This document shows, one piece after another, positions 38,538 through 48,362 of a stretch of DNA of 64,000 nucleotides (its first letter is position 1; each line of letters starts with the position of its first letter). The stretch covers positions 62,001 to 126,000 of the forward strand of contig NZ_QRGD01000008.1 in NCBI RefSeq assembly GCF_003449015.1, given 5' to 3'. This DNA is from Aureibaculum luteum. Lineage in GTDB: Bacteria; Bacteroidota; Bacteroidia; Flavobacteriales; Flavobacteriaceae. The translations under genes were made by a program, and so were the position numbers. Below the pieces are notes generated by a model. The model was not told the DNA's origin, searched no databases, and saw nothing but the letters and a program-made list of their open reading frames with translations.

Positions 38538-39620
38538 ATGTATTTAAAGAAAATTAGCCTTGTTAATTATAAGAATTTTGAGGCGGAAGCATTTGAATTC
38601 AATACTAAAATAAATTGTTTTGTTGGCTATAATGGTGTTGGTAAAACAAATGTTTTAGATGCCATTTATCACTTAGCATTTACAAAAGGGTATTTTAATA
38701 GTATAGCAAGCCAGAATATTCAACATGAAAAAGAATTTTTTGTGGTAGAAGGTCTTTTTAATCTTGACGAAAGGGAAGAGTTAATTAACTGTAGTTTTAA
38801 AAAAGGGCAAAAAAAAGTGGTGAAACGCAATGGGAAAGATTATGAAAAGCTTTCTGAACACATTGGGTTAATTCCCGTAGTTATCATTTCTCCGAATGAT
38901 ACGAATTTAATAAGTGAAGGTAGTGATGTTCGACGTAAATTTATGGATAGTGTTATCGCCCAATCCGATAAAAATTACTTACAAGATTTGATTAGTTATA
39001 ATAAGGTGTTATCACAACGTAATGCTTTATTAAAATATTTCGCATCTAACCATACCTTCGATGCTTTGAATATTGAAGTTTATAATAAACAGCTGATTGA
39101 TTTTGGTGATAGAATTTATAAAAAAAGGAAAAGTTTTGCAGAAGATTTTGCCCCAATATTAGAAAGAAGGCATAAACACATTAGTAGTGAAGGGGAAAAT
39201 GTTAGTTTTACATACAAAAGTCAGTTAGAAAAAACAGATTTTGAAGAATTATTGCAAAAAAGTTTAGAAAAAGATAGGGTTTTACAGTACACGTCGGTAG
39301 GAATTCAACGTGATGACTTGTTATATAGTATAGAGGAGTATCCTATTAAGAAGTTTGGATCGCAAGGACAGCAAAAAACCTATCTAATAGCGTTGAAATT
39401 GGCGGAATTTGATTTTATTCAAATGCAATCAAAAAAGACCCCAATATTATTATTAGATGATATTTTTGATAAATTAGATGAAAATAGAGTGTCAAAAATT
39501 GTAGATTTGGTTAATGATGACAATTTTGGTCAAATATTTATTACAGATACACATGCAGAAAGGACTGAAAATGTAATTAAAAAAACAGATCAATCGTATA
39601 AAATGTTTGAATTAAACTAG
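38538..39620 (+). CDS. recF: DNA replication and repair protein RecF
   Basis: 360 residues. The Walker A motif GYNGVGKTN is at about 29-37, the signature region [16 protein letters not shown] near 275-290, and Walker [14 protein letters not shown] near 300-312. It loads RecA at single-strand gaps. The gene diverges from the TPR-ribH operon and is followed after three bases by the DciA-like gene. Confidence 0.96.
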   Translation: MYLKKISLVNYKNFEAEAFEFNTKINCFVGYNGVGKTNVLDAIYHLAFTKGYFNSIASQNIQHEKEFFVVEGLFNLDEREELINCSFKKGQKKVVKRNGKDYEKLSEHIGLIPVVIISPNDTNLISEGSDVRRKFMDSVIAQSDKNYLQDLISYNKVLSQRNALLKYFASNHTFDALNIEVYNKQLIDFGDRIYKKRKSFAEDFAPILERRHKHISSEGENVSFTYKSQLEKTDFEELLQKSLEKDRVLQYTSVGIQRDDLLYSIEEYPIKKFGSQGQQKTYLIALKLAEFDFIQMQSKKTPILLLDDIFDKLDENRVSKIVDLVNDDNFGQIFITDTHAERTENVIKKTDQSYKMFELN

Positions 39621-39623
39621 ACT

Positions 39624-39923
39624 ATGAGCAACAGAAGAAATAACGAATTTTTGTCCATAAAAGATGTTATGGATAATGTTTTGCAAGATAATAAATTGCA
39701 AAAAGGTATTGATCTAGTATTAATAAAAGAAGCTTGGGAAGAGGTAATGGGAAGTGGTGTAGTTAGTTATACAAGCGATGTGCAATTTAGAAATGGTATT
39801 TTAACCGTAAAGCTAAATTCTTCCGTATTACGAGAAGAACTAAGTTATGGAAAAGAAAAAATTGTAAAATTGTTAAATGAAAAGTTAAATAAAATGTTAA
39901 TAAAAAGTGTTAAGCTTAATTAA
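39624..39923 (+). CDS. DUF721/DciA-like protein
   Basis: 99 residues of the DUF721 family, located directly after recF as in many Bacteroidota. Motifs are IKEAWEEVMG (about 36-45) and FRNGILTVKLNSSVLREELSYGK, split as FRNGILTVKLNSS and LREELSYGK (about 63-85). DUF721 proteins include DciA, the loader/activator of the replicative helicase DnaB in bacteria without DnaC. I infer that role from family and place. Confidence 0.85.
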   Translation: MSNRRNNEFLSIKDVMDNVLQDNKLQKGIDLVLIKEAWEEVMGSGVVSYTSDVQFRNGILTVKLNSSVLREELSYGKEKIVKLLNEKLNKMLIKSVKLN

Positions 39924-39940
39924 CATTTGTTTATAATTAG

Positions 39941-39948
39941 TATATTTG
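39941..39948 (+). promoter_or_regulatory. -7 element TATATTTG of the large secreted protein
   Basis: A perfect TAnnTTTG match 44 bases upstream of the ATG at 39993. Confidence 0.5.
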
Positions 39949-39992
39949 CGAAATAAGAAAAAGTCTCTAAAGACGGTAACACTAATAAAAAA

Positions 39993-42900
39993 ATGATGAA
40001 AAAATTACTATGTACGCTTCTAGTTGCAGTTTTTGCAATAGGGTCTATTCATGCACAATTTGGCGACGTAAGTGGTGGTAGTCCAACTTTACAGGTCATA
40101 CCCACTACAAGCTCCAGCCCTGGTACAAATACTCCTATAACTGCAGATGGTACGGATTTAGGTACTGTAAATGTTGGTAATTCAACGAGTCAGACATATA
40201 CGTTCACAACGTTAGCGGCTTCACAATATATAGTCCAAACACCAACAGCATTAACTGGAGATTTTGCTATAAATTCACCTACTCCAGGAAGTATTTCAAT
40301 TGTTGACCCCGTTGGAACTACATCTACATTTTCAGTGACTTTTGAACCAACCACTGTTGGTGATCAGACGGTAACAGTGCATCTCCGAGTAATAGATATT
40401 TTGGCTTCACCAGTACCAACAGCTGAAGATTATTATTTTGAAGTAAAGGGAACTGGAGGAGTTGCTACGCCTGAGCTTGTGTTAACAGGTGATGACAGTG
40501 TTCAAATAAATAATTTCCATAATACATCTTCAGGTGATAATACTGATTTTGGACAAGCAGTTGCAAATTCAGAAACTGTTTCACGACAATATACCATAAT
40601 AAATAATGGAGGTGCAGATTTATCCATTACGAGTATTGATTTTTTATCATCTCCTGATCCACACTACAATCTTGTATTGCCACCAGGTACTACATTTCCA
40701 TTTACTATTCCTAGTGGATTTAGTTTTGATTATGATATTGAATTTAGTCCTGTTTCTATTGCAGCCCCGCTTGATTCATATATCAAAATTGAAAGTGATG
40801 ATACAACTATAGTTCCATTTTTTTATTATCAAGTTTCAGGTGAAGGTATTGCCGCATCGCCAAATATGGATGTTTTTGGTAATAGTGTAGAAATTGCTGA
40901 TGGTGATTTGAGTCCAGATTTAACGGAATTAGACCATACGTATTTTGGAGACGTAGATATAAAAACGGTAGATGGTTTTTCAAGAATATTTACTATTGAA
41001 AATAATGGTACAGCTGACTTGTTTTTAACTAGTGTATCACCAGTTGTAAGTGTTACAGGAGCTGATGCTTCTGATTTTACAGTTACGGCTAATCCTACAA
41101 CACCGATTGCAACAGGTGCTTCAACAACATTTACAGTTCGTTTTGATCCAAGTACAATTGGTCTAAAAGAGGCTGTAATTAGTATAAATAATAATTCTAC
41201 AAACGGAGAAACCCCTTATAATTTTGCAATAAGTGGTAATGCGATTGATTTACCTCCAACAGGTGAATTGCTTATAACTCAATATTATGAAGGTTCTGGT
41301 ATAAATACAGATAGATGGATTGAAGTAACAAATATTTCTTCAAATTTTGTACCTTCTGGAAAATACTACTTGGCGTTGTACAAGGATACTAATGCTACTT
41401 TAACTGATGGTAATTTAGAAACATCATCTCCTCAAGAATTTATTATAATTGGAGACATGGCCGCAGGAGATGTTAGATTGTATAGTCGAACTGGTGCTGT
41501 TTTACCATTAGCAGGTAATAGAGCAGTGGCAATTACAGCTGAAGCAACAGAAGTTTGTAGTTTTAATGGTAACGATATAATTTTAATTTCTACATCTTTT
41601 GAAGATAATTGTTATAATGATCGCACTGATATTATGGGGGTAGTACAAGAAACTGGTACACCACCAAATTGGGGATTAGATAAAAGTTTTATTAAAGGTT
41701 GTGGAACTACAGAGTTACCAACAATAACTTTTAGCGTGGCAACTGGTCCGTCAGGTTTATTAGTAACGGATTATCTTGAAGTGTCTTTAAGTGAAGTAGA
41801 TAATGCAGACAATGAATCGAATATGGCATTAGGGATTCACGAAAGTGGAACAACAACATGGACAACTTCATGGGATAAGGGTGTGCCTGATAAAACAAGA
41901 GCAGCTGTGATTGGTAGTACTTTTACTTATAATGCCTCAGATGGCTCTTTTGCGTCTTGTGATTTAACGGTTACGGGTACCTTGAATATGGATGGAGGAA
42001 CTAGCAATTATGTAGAGGTTAATAAAAGCTTGACGATTACGGGTACAGCTAATTTTGGTGACCAAGAATCCTTGTATACTGTAAATAGTTTAGACCCATC
42101 AAACATTGGTGGCTCTCCTGTTACTATAACAGGTACCATTACAAAATATGAAACGACAACAGAATTAAGTGATAGTAATGATTATACCTATTGGTCTTCG
42201 CCAGTAGAAGGGTCAAATATGTCAACGGTATTTGGAGCACCAACATATCACCAATCAAGATTATATTATTGGAACCAAGCGGCTACAAATGTTATTGAAT
42301 ATGGAGGTGATGAAGCACTTGGTGAATGGATTTCATCAACTGGACTTACCATGAAATCGGGTAAGGGATATATTTCACAAGGACCTCAAAGTGACCCATA
42401 TCCTGCTGATTTTAAAGCTACCGTGTCTTTTACCGGGAAACCTAAAACAGGTTCTGTCAATTTATCGGGAGATGGACTTGGTAATAGTTCTCCAACGACT
42501 ACAGCAATTGATGTTGTTTTTAATAATAATGGTAATGATTTAGATGATTTAAACTTAGTGGGTAATCCTTATCCGTCAGCTATTAATGCTGATTTGTTTA
42601 TTTCTAATTCTAATAATGCTGCATCTATTAATGGTACAATCTGGTTTTGGACTCATAGTACAGCTAACAATTTGAGTTCAACTGGTGCACAATATACTGA
42701 TGATGATTATGCTTCATATAATTTATTAGGAGGTTTATCTGGTTTACCTGCAGTTTCAAATCCTGGTGGACAAGTACCTAGTGGAATAATAGGTTCAGGA
42801 CAAGGCTTTATGGTACAGACAAATTCGAATATAGAGAAAATAACTTTTACTGATAAAATGCGAAGGAAAGGTGATAACACACAATTTTTTAGAGGTGTAG

Positions 42901-43604
42901 ACACTAAAAGTACCCAAACAGATGAAAGAGATAGAATCTGGTTAAATGTTGAAAGTAGTACAGGCGGAGCTTTTAGTCAAATCTTAGTTGGTTTTATTGA
43001 GGATGCAACAGATGGCTTTGATAGAGCATATGATGGTATTAAAATTGATGAGGGCTATATAAATTTATACTCTAAAATTGATACTTTGAAATATGGTATT
43101 CAGGGGTTGAGTAGTTTTACAGCAGAGAAAAAAGTACCATTGGCCTTTAATACCTACATTGAAGAAGCTGATGTTACTTATAAAATTAGTATTGATCGTT
43201 TTGAAGGGGCATCATTAACTGATAACGATATTTATTTAGTTGACAATGAGTTAAATGTTACTCATGATTTGAAACAGGGTGATTATAACTTCTCTGCCGT
43301 AACAGGATATCATGATAATAGATTTACTTTACAATTTACTAAAGCAACTTTAGGTGTTGATGATTTTGATTTAAACAATGACTTTGTAGTTATTAATGAA
43401 GATGATGCCTTGTTAGTAAAATCTAAAACCATAGTAAAAGAATTAAAAATGTATGATGTCACTGGTAGATTACTAGTGAATATGTTACCTAATGAAAGTG
43501 AGTTCAGAGTGAATACTCAGAATATTAGAAGAGGTACAGTATTGATTTTGAATACTACTTTTGAAAATGGTACAGAAATAAGTAAAAAAGCAATTAAGTA
43601 TTAA
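39993..43604 (+). CDS. Large secreted protein: choice-of-anchor D, LTD-like and T9SS-type C-terminus
   Basis: 1203 residues. Signal peptide (1-22, ending IHAQ). Three choice-of-anchor D (ASH-like) repeats follow over about 30-410 (GTVNVGNSTSQTYTFTT, RQYTIINNGGADLSITSI, RIFTIENNGTADLFLTSV). A lamin-tail-like domain (about 425-560, LLITQYYEGSGINTDRWIEV) comes next, then a long middle part and a C-terminal Ig-like sorting region (LKMYDVTGRLLVNMLP). The C-terminus is typical of type IX secretion cargo, though the terminal KAIKY is only moderately conserved. Probably a surface or matrix protein. Confidence 0.85.
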   Translation: MMKKLLCTLLVAVFAIGSIHAQFGDVSGGSPTLQVIPTTSSSPGTNTPITADGTDLGTVNVGNSTSQTYTFTTLAASQYIVQTPTALTGDFAINSPTPGSISIVDPVGTTSTFSVTFEPTTVGDQTVTVHLRVIDILASPVPTAEDYYFEVKGTGGVATPELVLTGDDSVQINNFHNTSSGDNTDFGQAVANSETVSRQYTIINNGGADLSITSIDFLSSPDPHYNLVLPPGTTFPFTIPSGFSFDYDIEFSPVSIAAPLDSYIKIESDDTTIVPFFYYQVSGEGIAASPNMDVFGNSVEIADGDLSPDLTELDHTYFGDVDIKTVDGFSRIFTIENNGTADLFLTSVSPVVSVTGADASDFTVTANPTTPIATGASTTFTVRFDPSTIGLKEAVISINNNSTNGETPYNFAISGNAIDLPPTGELLITQYYEGSGINTDRWIEVTNISSNFVPSGKYYLALYKDTNATLTDGNLETSSPQEFIIIGDMAAGDVRLYSRTGAVLPLAGNRAVAITAEATEVCSFNGNDIILISTSFEDNCYNDRTDIMGVVQETGTPPNWGLDKSFIKGCGTTELPTITFSVATGPSGLLVTDYLEVSLSEVDNADNESNMALGIHESGTTTWTTSWDKGVPDKTRAAVIGSTFTYNASDGSFASCDLTVTGTLNMDGGTSNYVEVNKSLTITGTANFGDQESLYTVNSLDPSNIGGSPVTITGTITKYETTTELSDSNDYTYWSSPVEGSNMSTVFGAPTYHQSRLYYWNQAATNVIEYGGDEALGEWISSTGLTMKSGKGYISQGPQSDPYPADFKATVSFTGKPKTGSVNLSGDGLGNSSPTTTAIDVVFNNNGNDLDDLNLVGNPYPSAINADLFISNSNNAASINGTIWFWTHSTANNLSSTGAQYTDDDYASYNLLGGLSGLPAVSNPGGQVPSGIIGSGQGFMVQTNSNIEKITFTDKMRRKGDNTQFFRGVDTKSTQTDERDRIWLNVESSTGGAFSQILVGFIEDATDGFDRAYDGIKIDEGYINLYSKIDTLKYGIQGLSSFTAEKKVPLAFNTYIEEADVTYKISIDRFEGASLTDNDIYLVDNELNVTHDLKQGDYNFSAVTGYHDNRFTLQFTKATLGVDDFDLNNDFVVINEDDALLVKSKTIVKELKMYDVTGRLLVNMLPNESEFRVNTQNIRRGTVLILNTTFENGTEISKKAIKY

Positions 43605-43632
43605 GACTACTTAATCTACAATTTATTAAATT

Positions 43633-43665
43633 AAAAAATGCCTCGTATTTACGAGGCATTTTTTT
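43633..43665. terminator. Bidirectional terminator
   Basis: A 14-base perfect stem (43633-43646 with 43651-43664) around the loop ATTT; A-run on the left and T-run on the right, so it works for both the secreted-protein gene and convergent ndk. Confidence 0.9.
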
Positions 43666-43732
43666 GTGCTATATGTTTTCTGTTAAGTTATAAGTTAGTT
43701 TTATTAATACCTAAAGTATATTATATCTAATA

Positions 43733-44152
43733 TTAAAACATCTCACGTCCGGAAAAATGAAAAGCACCTTCTATAGCTGCATTTTCATTACTATCACTTC
43801 CATGTACAGCGTTTTCGCTAATAGATGTAGCGAATAATTTTCTAATAGTACCTTCTGCTGCTTCTTCTGGGTTTGTAGCTCCAATTAACGCTCTAAAATC
43901 GTCTACCGCGTTAGATTTCTCTAAAATAGCTGCAACAATAGGTCCACGTGTCATATATTCAACTAACTCACCAAAAAATGGTCTTTCATTATGAACAGCA
44001 TAAAATGCTTTAGCATCATTTTCCGTCATTTGGGTTAATTTCATGGCTACTATTCTAAAACCGGCAGCATTTATTTTTTCTAAAATAGCTCCAATATTAC
44101 CTTTTTCAATTGAATCAGGCTTAAGCATTGTAAATGTTCTGTTTGTTGTCAT
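43733..44152 (-). CDS. ndk: Nucleoside diphosphate kinase
   Basis: 139 residues, the usual length. The catalytic His117 is in [22 protein letters not shown] at the N-terminus and [14 protein letters not shown] before the active site are family marks. It transfers the gamma phosphate between nucleotides in the cytoplasm. It stands alone and diverges from nrnA. Confidence 0.97.
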   Translation of the reverse strand: MTTNRTFTMLKPDSIEKGNIGAILEKINAAGFRIVAMKLTQMTENDAKAFYAVHNERPFFGELVEYMTRGPIVAAILEKSNAVDDFRALIGATNPEEAAEGTIRKLFATSISENAVHGSDSNENAAIEGAFHFSGREMF

Positions 44153-44177
44153 TTTTAAATTTTCTTTTATTGAAATG

Positions 44178-44185
44178 CAAAAGTA
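44178..44185 (-). promoter_or_regulatory. -7 element TACTTTTG of ndk
   Basis: A perfect TAnnTTTG match 26 bases upstream of the ndk ATG. Confidence 0.45.
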
Positions 44186-44261
44186 ATCGTTTTATTAAAA
44201 ATAACGAATTCATTTTAACTTTTTGTTTTAATACAAAAGGAGAAAAAATATTAAAATATTG

Positions 44262-44269
44262 TATATTCG
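44262..44269 (+). promoter_or_regulatory. -7 element TATATTCG next to the nrnA start
   Basis: TATATTCG deviates from TAnnTTTG at one base. It ends only six bases before the nrnA ATG, so transcription should begin at or next to the start codon, giving a leaderless message. Confidence 0.45.
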
Positions 44270-44275
44270 CGAGCA

Positions 44276-45307
44276 ATGAATACGAAAGATATACAAGAAG
44301 TAAAGGAGTTGTTATCTACTCCTAAAAAAATAGTTATTGTCTCACATAGAAATCCAGACGGCGATGCATATGGCTCCAGTTTAGCATTATACCGTTACTT
44401 ATTAATGGGAAATCATGAAGTTAAAGTAGTTTCTCCAAATGATTGTCCTGATTTTTTAAAATGGCTACCAAATCAAGATAAAATAATTGTATTTGACGAA
44501 AATGTTGATGAAGGTACTAAGCTCTTAGAAGATGCCGAAATTGTTTTTACCTTAGATTTTAATGCATTACATAGAGTAGGGCATCAAATGGAGCATGTTT
44601 TAGAGCGTATTAGTCCTGTATATATAATGATTGATCATCATGAACAACCAGATGATTATGCCAAGTATATGTACTCAGATGCTTCTATAGCCTCTACGTG
44701 TGAAATGATTTATCATTTTTTAGATAAAGTAAATGCATTAGATAGTATTGATAAAGATATTGCGAGTTGTATTTATACTGGAATTTTAACTGATACAGGC
44801 TCGTTTAAATATCAAGCGACTTCAAGTACAACGCATCGAATTATAGCCAATTTGATGGATGTAGGTATTGATCATACTAAAATACATAACCGTTTATATG
44901 ATACCAACTCTTATAGTCGTTTGCAATTACTGGGTACAGCATTAAGCAATTTAAAGGTAATGCATGAATATAGAACAGCATTTATTACCATATCTCAGCA
45001 GGAACTAAATAGTAAGAATTTTAAAAAAGGAGATACAGAAGGTTTTGTAAATTATGGATTGTCCGTTGCAGGTATTGTTTTTGCCGTTATATTTATTGAA
45101 GATCAAAAGCAGGGTATTATTAAAATGTCTTTACGATCTAAAGGAAAGTTTTCTGTAAATGAATTTGCCCGTAATCATTTTAATGGTGGTGGTCATTTAA
45201 ATGCCGCAGGAGGTAGAAGCGAAATTCCTTTGCAAGATACTGTGAAACATTTTATGGAGCTTTTACCAGATTATAAAAATGAATTAGAAAATTCTTATGA
45301 ATACTAA
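44276..45307 (+). CDS. nrnA: DHH-family phosphoesterase (oligoribonuclease/pAp phosphatase NrnA type)
   Basis: 343 residues. DHH motifs: VSHRNPDGDAYGSS (about 22-35), the Asp in FTLDFNALH, IMIDHHEQPDD (about 119-129) and TDTGSFKYQ; the DHHA1 end has FNGGGHLNAAGGR (about 302-314). NrnA degrades short RNA and pAp (3'-phosphoadenosine 5'-phosphate). The gldI start lies inside its last codons, with an 11-base overlap. Confidence 0.92.
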   Translation: MNTKDIQEVKELLSTPKKIVIVSHRNPDGDAYGSSLALYRYLLMGNHEVKVVSPNDCPDFLKWLPNQDKIIVFDENVDEGTKLLEDAEIVFTLDFNALHRVGHQMEHVLERISPVYIMIDHHEQPDDYAKYMYSDASIASTCEMIYHFLDKVNALDSIDKDIASCIYTGILTDTGSFKYQATSSTTHRIIANLMDVGIDHTKIHNRLYDTNSYSRLQLLGTALSNLKVMHEYRTAFITISQQELNSKNFKKGDTEGFVNYGLSVAGIVFAVIFIEDQKQGIIKMSLRSKGKFSVNEFARNHFNGGGHLNAAGGRSEIPLQDTVKHFMELLPDYKNELENSYEY

Positions 45308-45851
45308 AATTAAAAATATTTCAACCATTGGGTTTAGCATAAGTTTACTTGCTTTAATTATTTCATGTACAACTCCGCAACCCAGGAAACCAGTAGTACA
45401 GAAAACATCCTCTTTTTTAGAAGAGTCAATTGAGCGAAATAAAATTATAAATAAAGTAGAAGAAGAGGCATTAATTGCATTAATGCAATCTGACACTACA
45501 AAAGAATATATTACTTCTGAAAAAGGATTTTGGTATTATTATAATATCAAAAATGCTGAAATAAATGAACTACCTAAAACTGGAGATGAAGTAATTTTTA
45601 CCTATGAAATTAAGGATGTTAATAATAAAACGATTTATACCAAAGAAGAATTAGGTGAGAAAAATTATCTCGTTGATAAGCAGGAACTTATTACTGGTTT
45701 ACAAGATGGAATTAAATTAATGAAAGAAGGAGAGACGGTTACTTTTCTATTTCCATCTCATAAAGCATATGGGTATTCAGGATATCAAAAAATTAATTCT
45801 AACCAGCCGCTACTATATACGGTTACTTTAGCTAAAGTTCTCAAAAATTAA
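45297..45851 (+). CDS. gldI: Gliding-motility lipoprotein GldI (FKBP-type PPIase)
   Basis: 184 residues: lipoprotein signal ending LIISC (Cys about 23), a polar linker, then an FKBP domain (about 80-184; PKTGDEVIFTYEIKD, LITGLQDGIKLMKEGETVTF, FPSHKAYGYSG). GldI is an FKBP lipoprotein needed for gliding in Flavobacterium johnsoniae. The match in layout and its place after nrnA support the name. It overlaps nrnA by 11 bases and is followed by another PPIase gene four bases later. Confidence 0.9.
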   Translation: MNTKIKNISTIGFSISLLALIISCTTPQPRKPVVQKTSSFLEESIERNKIINKVEEEALIALMQSDTTKEYITSEKGFWYYYNIKNAEINELPKTGDEVIFTYEIKDVNNKTIYTKEELGEKNYLVDKQELITGLQDGIKLMKEGETVTFLFPSHKAYGYSGYQKINSNQPLLYTVTLAKVLKN

Positions 45852-45855
45852 TAAA

Positions 45856-46950
45856 ATGAGAATAGCTAAGATCCTTTTTCTAATTGTAGTAGTTGCTATC
45901 TCTTCCTGTAAATCAAACAACTATACTGATTTGAAGGAGGGCTTGTATGCAGATATTCAAACAGACAAAGGGGCTATTTTAGTGCAATTAGATTATAAAA
46001 AAGTGCCAATTACGGTGGCAAACTTTGTTTCTTTAGCAGAAGGTACAAACCCTTATGTTGCTAAAAGATTTAGGAATAAACATTTTTATGAAGGATTATT
46101 ATTCCATCGCGTTGTTGAAGATTATATAATTCAAGGTGGCGATCCTCAAGGAACTGGTGCTGGAGGACCAGGGTATCAATTTGAAGATGAGTTTCCATTA
46201 GATGAAATTGGGGATTTAATTCTGACACATAGCAAAAAGGGTATTTTATCAATGGCTAATGCTGGTTTTGATACGAATGGGAGTCAGTTTTTTATAACCT
46301 TAAAAGAAGCTTCGAATTTAGATGGAGTGCACACTGTTTTTGGAAGTGTTGTAGAAGGTGTACAAGTATTAGATTCTATTGCTAAGGATGATGTAATAAA
46401 CAAAGTCCAAATTATTAGAATAGGAAATGAATCAAAAAAGTTTAACGCTCCTAAAATTTTTGGAGACTATTTTAAGAAATTAGAAAAAGAAGCTGAAATA
46501 AAAGTAGAAATGGCCAAAACGGCTAAAACTAATTTTTTAAAGCAAAAGGAAACTTATGAGGTAAATGCTGATAGTTTACACTCGGGACTTAAAATATATT
46601 TTATAAATAAAGGAGACGGAGAAAAACCTAGCTTAGGAACTGCCGTTAATGTTTATTATTCGGGTTATTTCAATTCAGGGGAACTGTTTACGACCAATAA
46701 TAAAGAAATAGCTGAACTTTATTTAAAATATGATCCTAAAGTAGAAGCAAGAGGTGGTTATAATCCTAAAAAAATGGATTATAGTCCAGATGCTGAACTC
46801 ATACATGGATTTAAAGAAGGGTTACAAAAAATGAATATTGGAGATAAAGTGATGCTTTTTATTCCCTCTCATTTAGCCTATGGAACTCAAGGACGTGGAC
46901 CGATACCACCAGACACAGATTTAATATTTGAATTAGAAATTGTAGAATAA
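45856..46950 (+). CDS. Cyclophilin-FKBP fusion peptidyl-prolyl isomerase, lipoprotein
   Basis: 364 residues. Lipobox VVAISSCKS; a cyclophilin domain (about 30-185; ANFVSLAEG, FHRVVEDYIIQGGDPQGTG, SMANAGFDTNGSQFFIT); a charged linker (about 190-240); and an FKBP domain (about 250-364; GTAVNVYYSGY, HGFKEGLQKMNIGDKVML, IPSHLAYG). Two different prolyl isomerase folds in one chain are found in Bacteroidota and act in folding of exported proteins. Translated four bases after gldI, so one operon. Confidence 0.93.
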   Translation: MRIAKILFLIVVVAISSCKSNNYTDLKEGLYADIQTDKGAILVQLDYKKVPITVANFVSLAEGTNPYVAKRFRNKHFYEGLLFHRVVEDYIIQGGDPQGTGAGGPGYQFEDEFPLDEIGDLILTHSKKGILSMANAGFDTNGSQFFITLKEASNLDGVHTVFGSVVEGVQVLDSIAKDDVINKVQIIRIGNESKKFNAPKIFGDYFKKLEKEAEIKVEMAKTAKTNFLKQKETYEVNADSLHSGLKIYFINKGDGEKPSLGTAVNVYYSGYFNSGELFTTNNKEIAELYLKYDPKVEARGGYNPKKMDYSPDAELIHGFKEGLQKMNIGDKVMLFIPSHLAYGTQGRGPIPPDTDLIFELEIVE

Positions 46951-47275
46951 TTACAATTTTCTTTTATTGATTCAATAGGTCATTACAGCTAATAACTACA
47001 AATATTTCATAGGTCTAATATTTTTGATTTTACGATGCTTTTATTAATAGGGACAACTATTATTTAACACTACTTTCTTTCTCGATTACAATATATTCAC
47101 ATCTACTTACCCTCTTAATTATTCTTTTGTACCCACCTATTATTTATAGTAATAAGAGGGAATTGTTGTAGATTTAATATAATATTTTGATAAAAGTGCA
47201 ACACTACTTTTTTTTCATCGTATTTAATATGAGTTTCAGAAATAATTGAACGAATAGAAATAGCCAATTGCTATA
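46951..47275. other. Intergenic stretch without a gene
   Basis: 325 AT-rich bases between the PPIase stop and the sigma-factor start. The only structure is a weak pair of 8-base arms (about 47110-47117 and 47153-47160, CCCTCTTA) with a long loop. No reading frame or -7 match is convincing. Confidence 0.5.
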
Positions 47276-47824
47276 ATGAATCGAACCAAATTCTTGCATA
47301 CAGATCTAATTAAAAAATGCAAAAAGAACAATTCTAAAGCACAGATGAAAGTCTATGATTTGTATTGTGACGCAATGTTTAAAACTGCATTTAATTTTAC
47401 TAAAGATAAAGCTCAAGCTGAAGATATGATGCAGGAATCTTTTATAAAAGCTTTTCAGAACTTAAATCAATTTAATGAAAGTGTTGCCTTTGGAGCTTGG
47501 TTAAAGAAGATTGTAATCAATCAATGTTTAGATCACTTAAAAAGGAGAAAACTGACAATTGTTGAAATAAATGAAAATCATTTACAATTATCAGATGAGG
47601 ATAATTGGAAGGTACAAAGTTCCATTTCTATAGATCAAGTTTATTATGCGATTGAACAATTGGCTGAAAATTATAAAATTACCTTAAAGTTATTTTTATT
47701 AGAAGGTTACGATCATCAAGAAATTGCTCAAATACTAAATATAACCGAAGTAGCATCGCGATCACAATTATTTAGAGCTAAGAATAAATTAAAGGAAATG
47801 CTAAAACAAAAAAACTATGCTTAA
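47276..47824 (+). CDS. ECF-family RNA polymerase sigma factor
   Basis: 182 residues with a sigma-70 region 2 (about 25-95; QAEDMMQESFIKAFQNLNQF, with GAWLKKIVINQC) and region 4 (about 125-178; EGYDHQEIAQILNITEVASRSQLFRAKNKL, split as EGYDHQEIAQILNIT and SQLFRAKNKLKEM). No region 3. It redirects RNA polymerase to a small regulon. The downstream gene overlaps by eight bases and probably encodes its anti-sigma factor. Confidence 0.93.
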   Translation: MNRTKFLHTDLIKKCKKNNSKAQMKVYDLYCDAMFKTAFNFTKDKAQAEDMMQESFIKAFQNLNQFNESVAFGAWLKKIVINQCLDHLKRRKLTIVEINENHLQLSDEDNWKVQSSISIDQVYYAIEQLAENYKITLKLFLLEGYDHQEIAQILNITEVASRSQLFRAKNKLKEMLKQKNYA

Positions 47825-48362
47825 AGATATAAAAGACATCATAAAAGAAAATGAAGATGAAAAGTTAGTTATGTTATCTAATCATAGAGAACGGTTTGAA
47901 AACAGGTTGCAAAAACAACAACCTAAAAAAAGCAAAAATTATTTTTTTCTAAAAATAGCCGCATCTATATTAGTATTGATAAGTCTTGGATATTTTTTAA
48001 TTGGAAATAATGACATACAAACAAATGTAATTGAAGAAAAAATAGATCTAGCCGCTATATCTCCAGAATTAAAACAAATCGAAAACAACTATGAAACGGC
48101 TATCAATTATGAAATGCTCGGTATTGAAGTCACTGACGACAATAAAGAAATACTAGATAGTTATTTAGAAAAAGTATCAGTGTTGTCAGATGACTATAAA
48201 GTATTGAGTAAAAAGCTAATTACTGACGATATTAATGAAAACATCGTAAATGCATTAATAAATAATTTACAATTAAGGTTGCAACTTCTATTGGAATTAA
48301 AAGATAAACTCAAAGAAATTAAATCAAATAAAACAATTCAAAATGAAGACAATACTATATAA
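47817..48362 (+). CDS. Membrane protein downstream of ECF sigma factor (probable anti-sigma factor)
   Basis: 181 residues: a cytoplasmic part (1-40), one membrane helix (about 43-62, FLKIAASILVLISLGYFLIG) and a periplasmic helical domain. The order matches a membrane anti-sigma factor, although no zinc-binding motif is present. It overlaps the sigma gene by eight bases and the next gene by 20, which is strong evidence for coupling. Identity as anti-sigma is inferred from position only. Confidence 0.75.
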   Translation: MLKDIKDIIKENEDEKLVMLSNHRERFENRLQKQQPKKSKNYFFLKIAASILVLISLGYFLIGNNDIQTNVIEEKIDLAAISPELKQIENNYETAINYEMLGIEVTDDNKEILDSYLEKVSVLSDDYKVLSKKLITDDINENIVNALINNLQLRLQLLLELKDKLKEIKSNKTIQNEDNTI

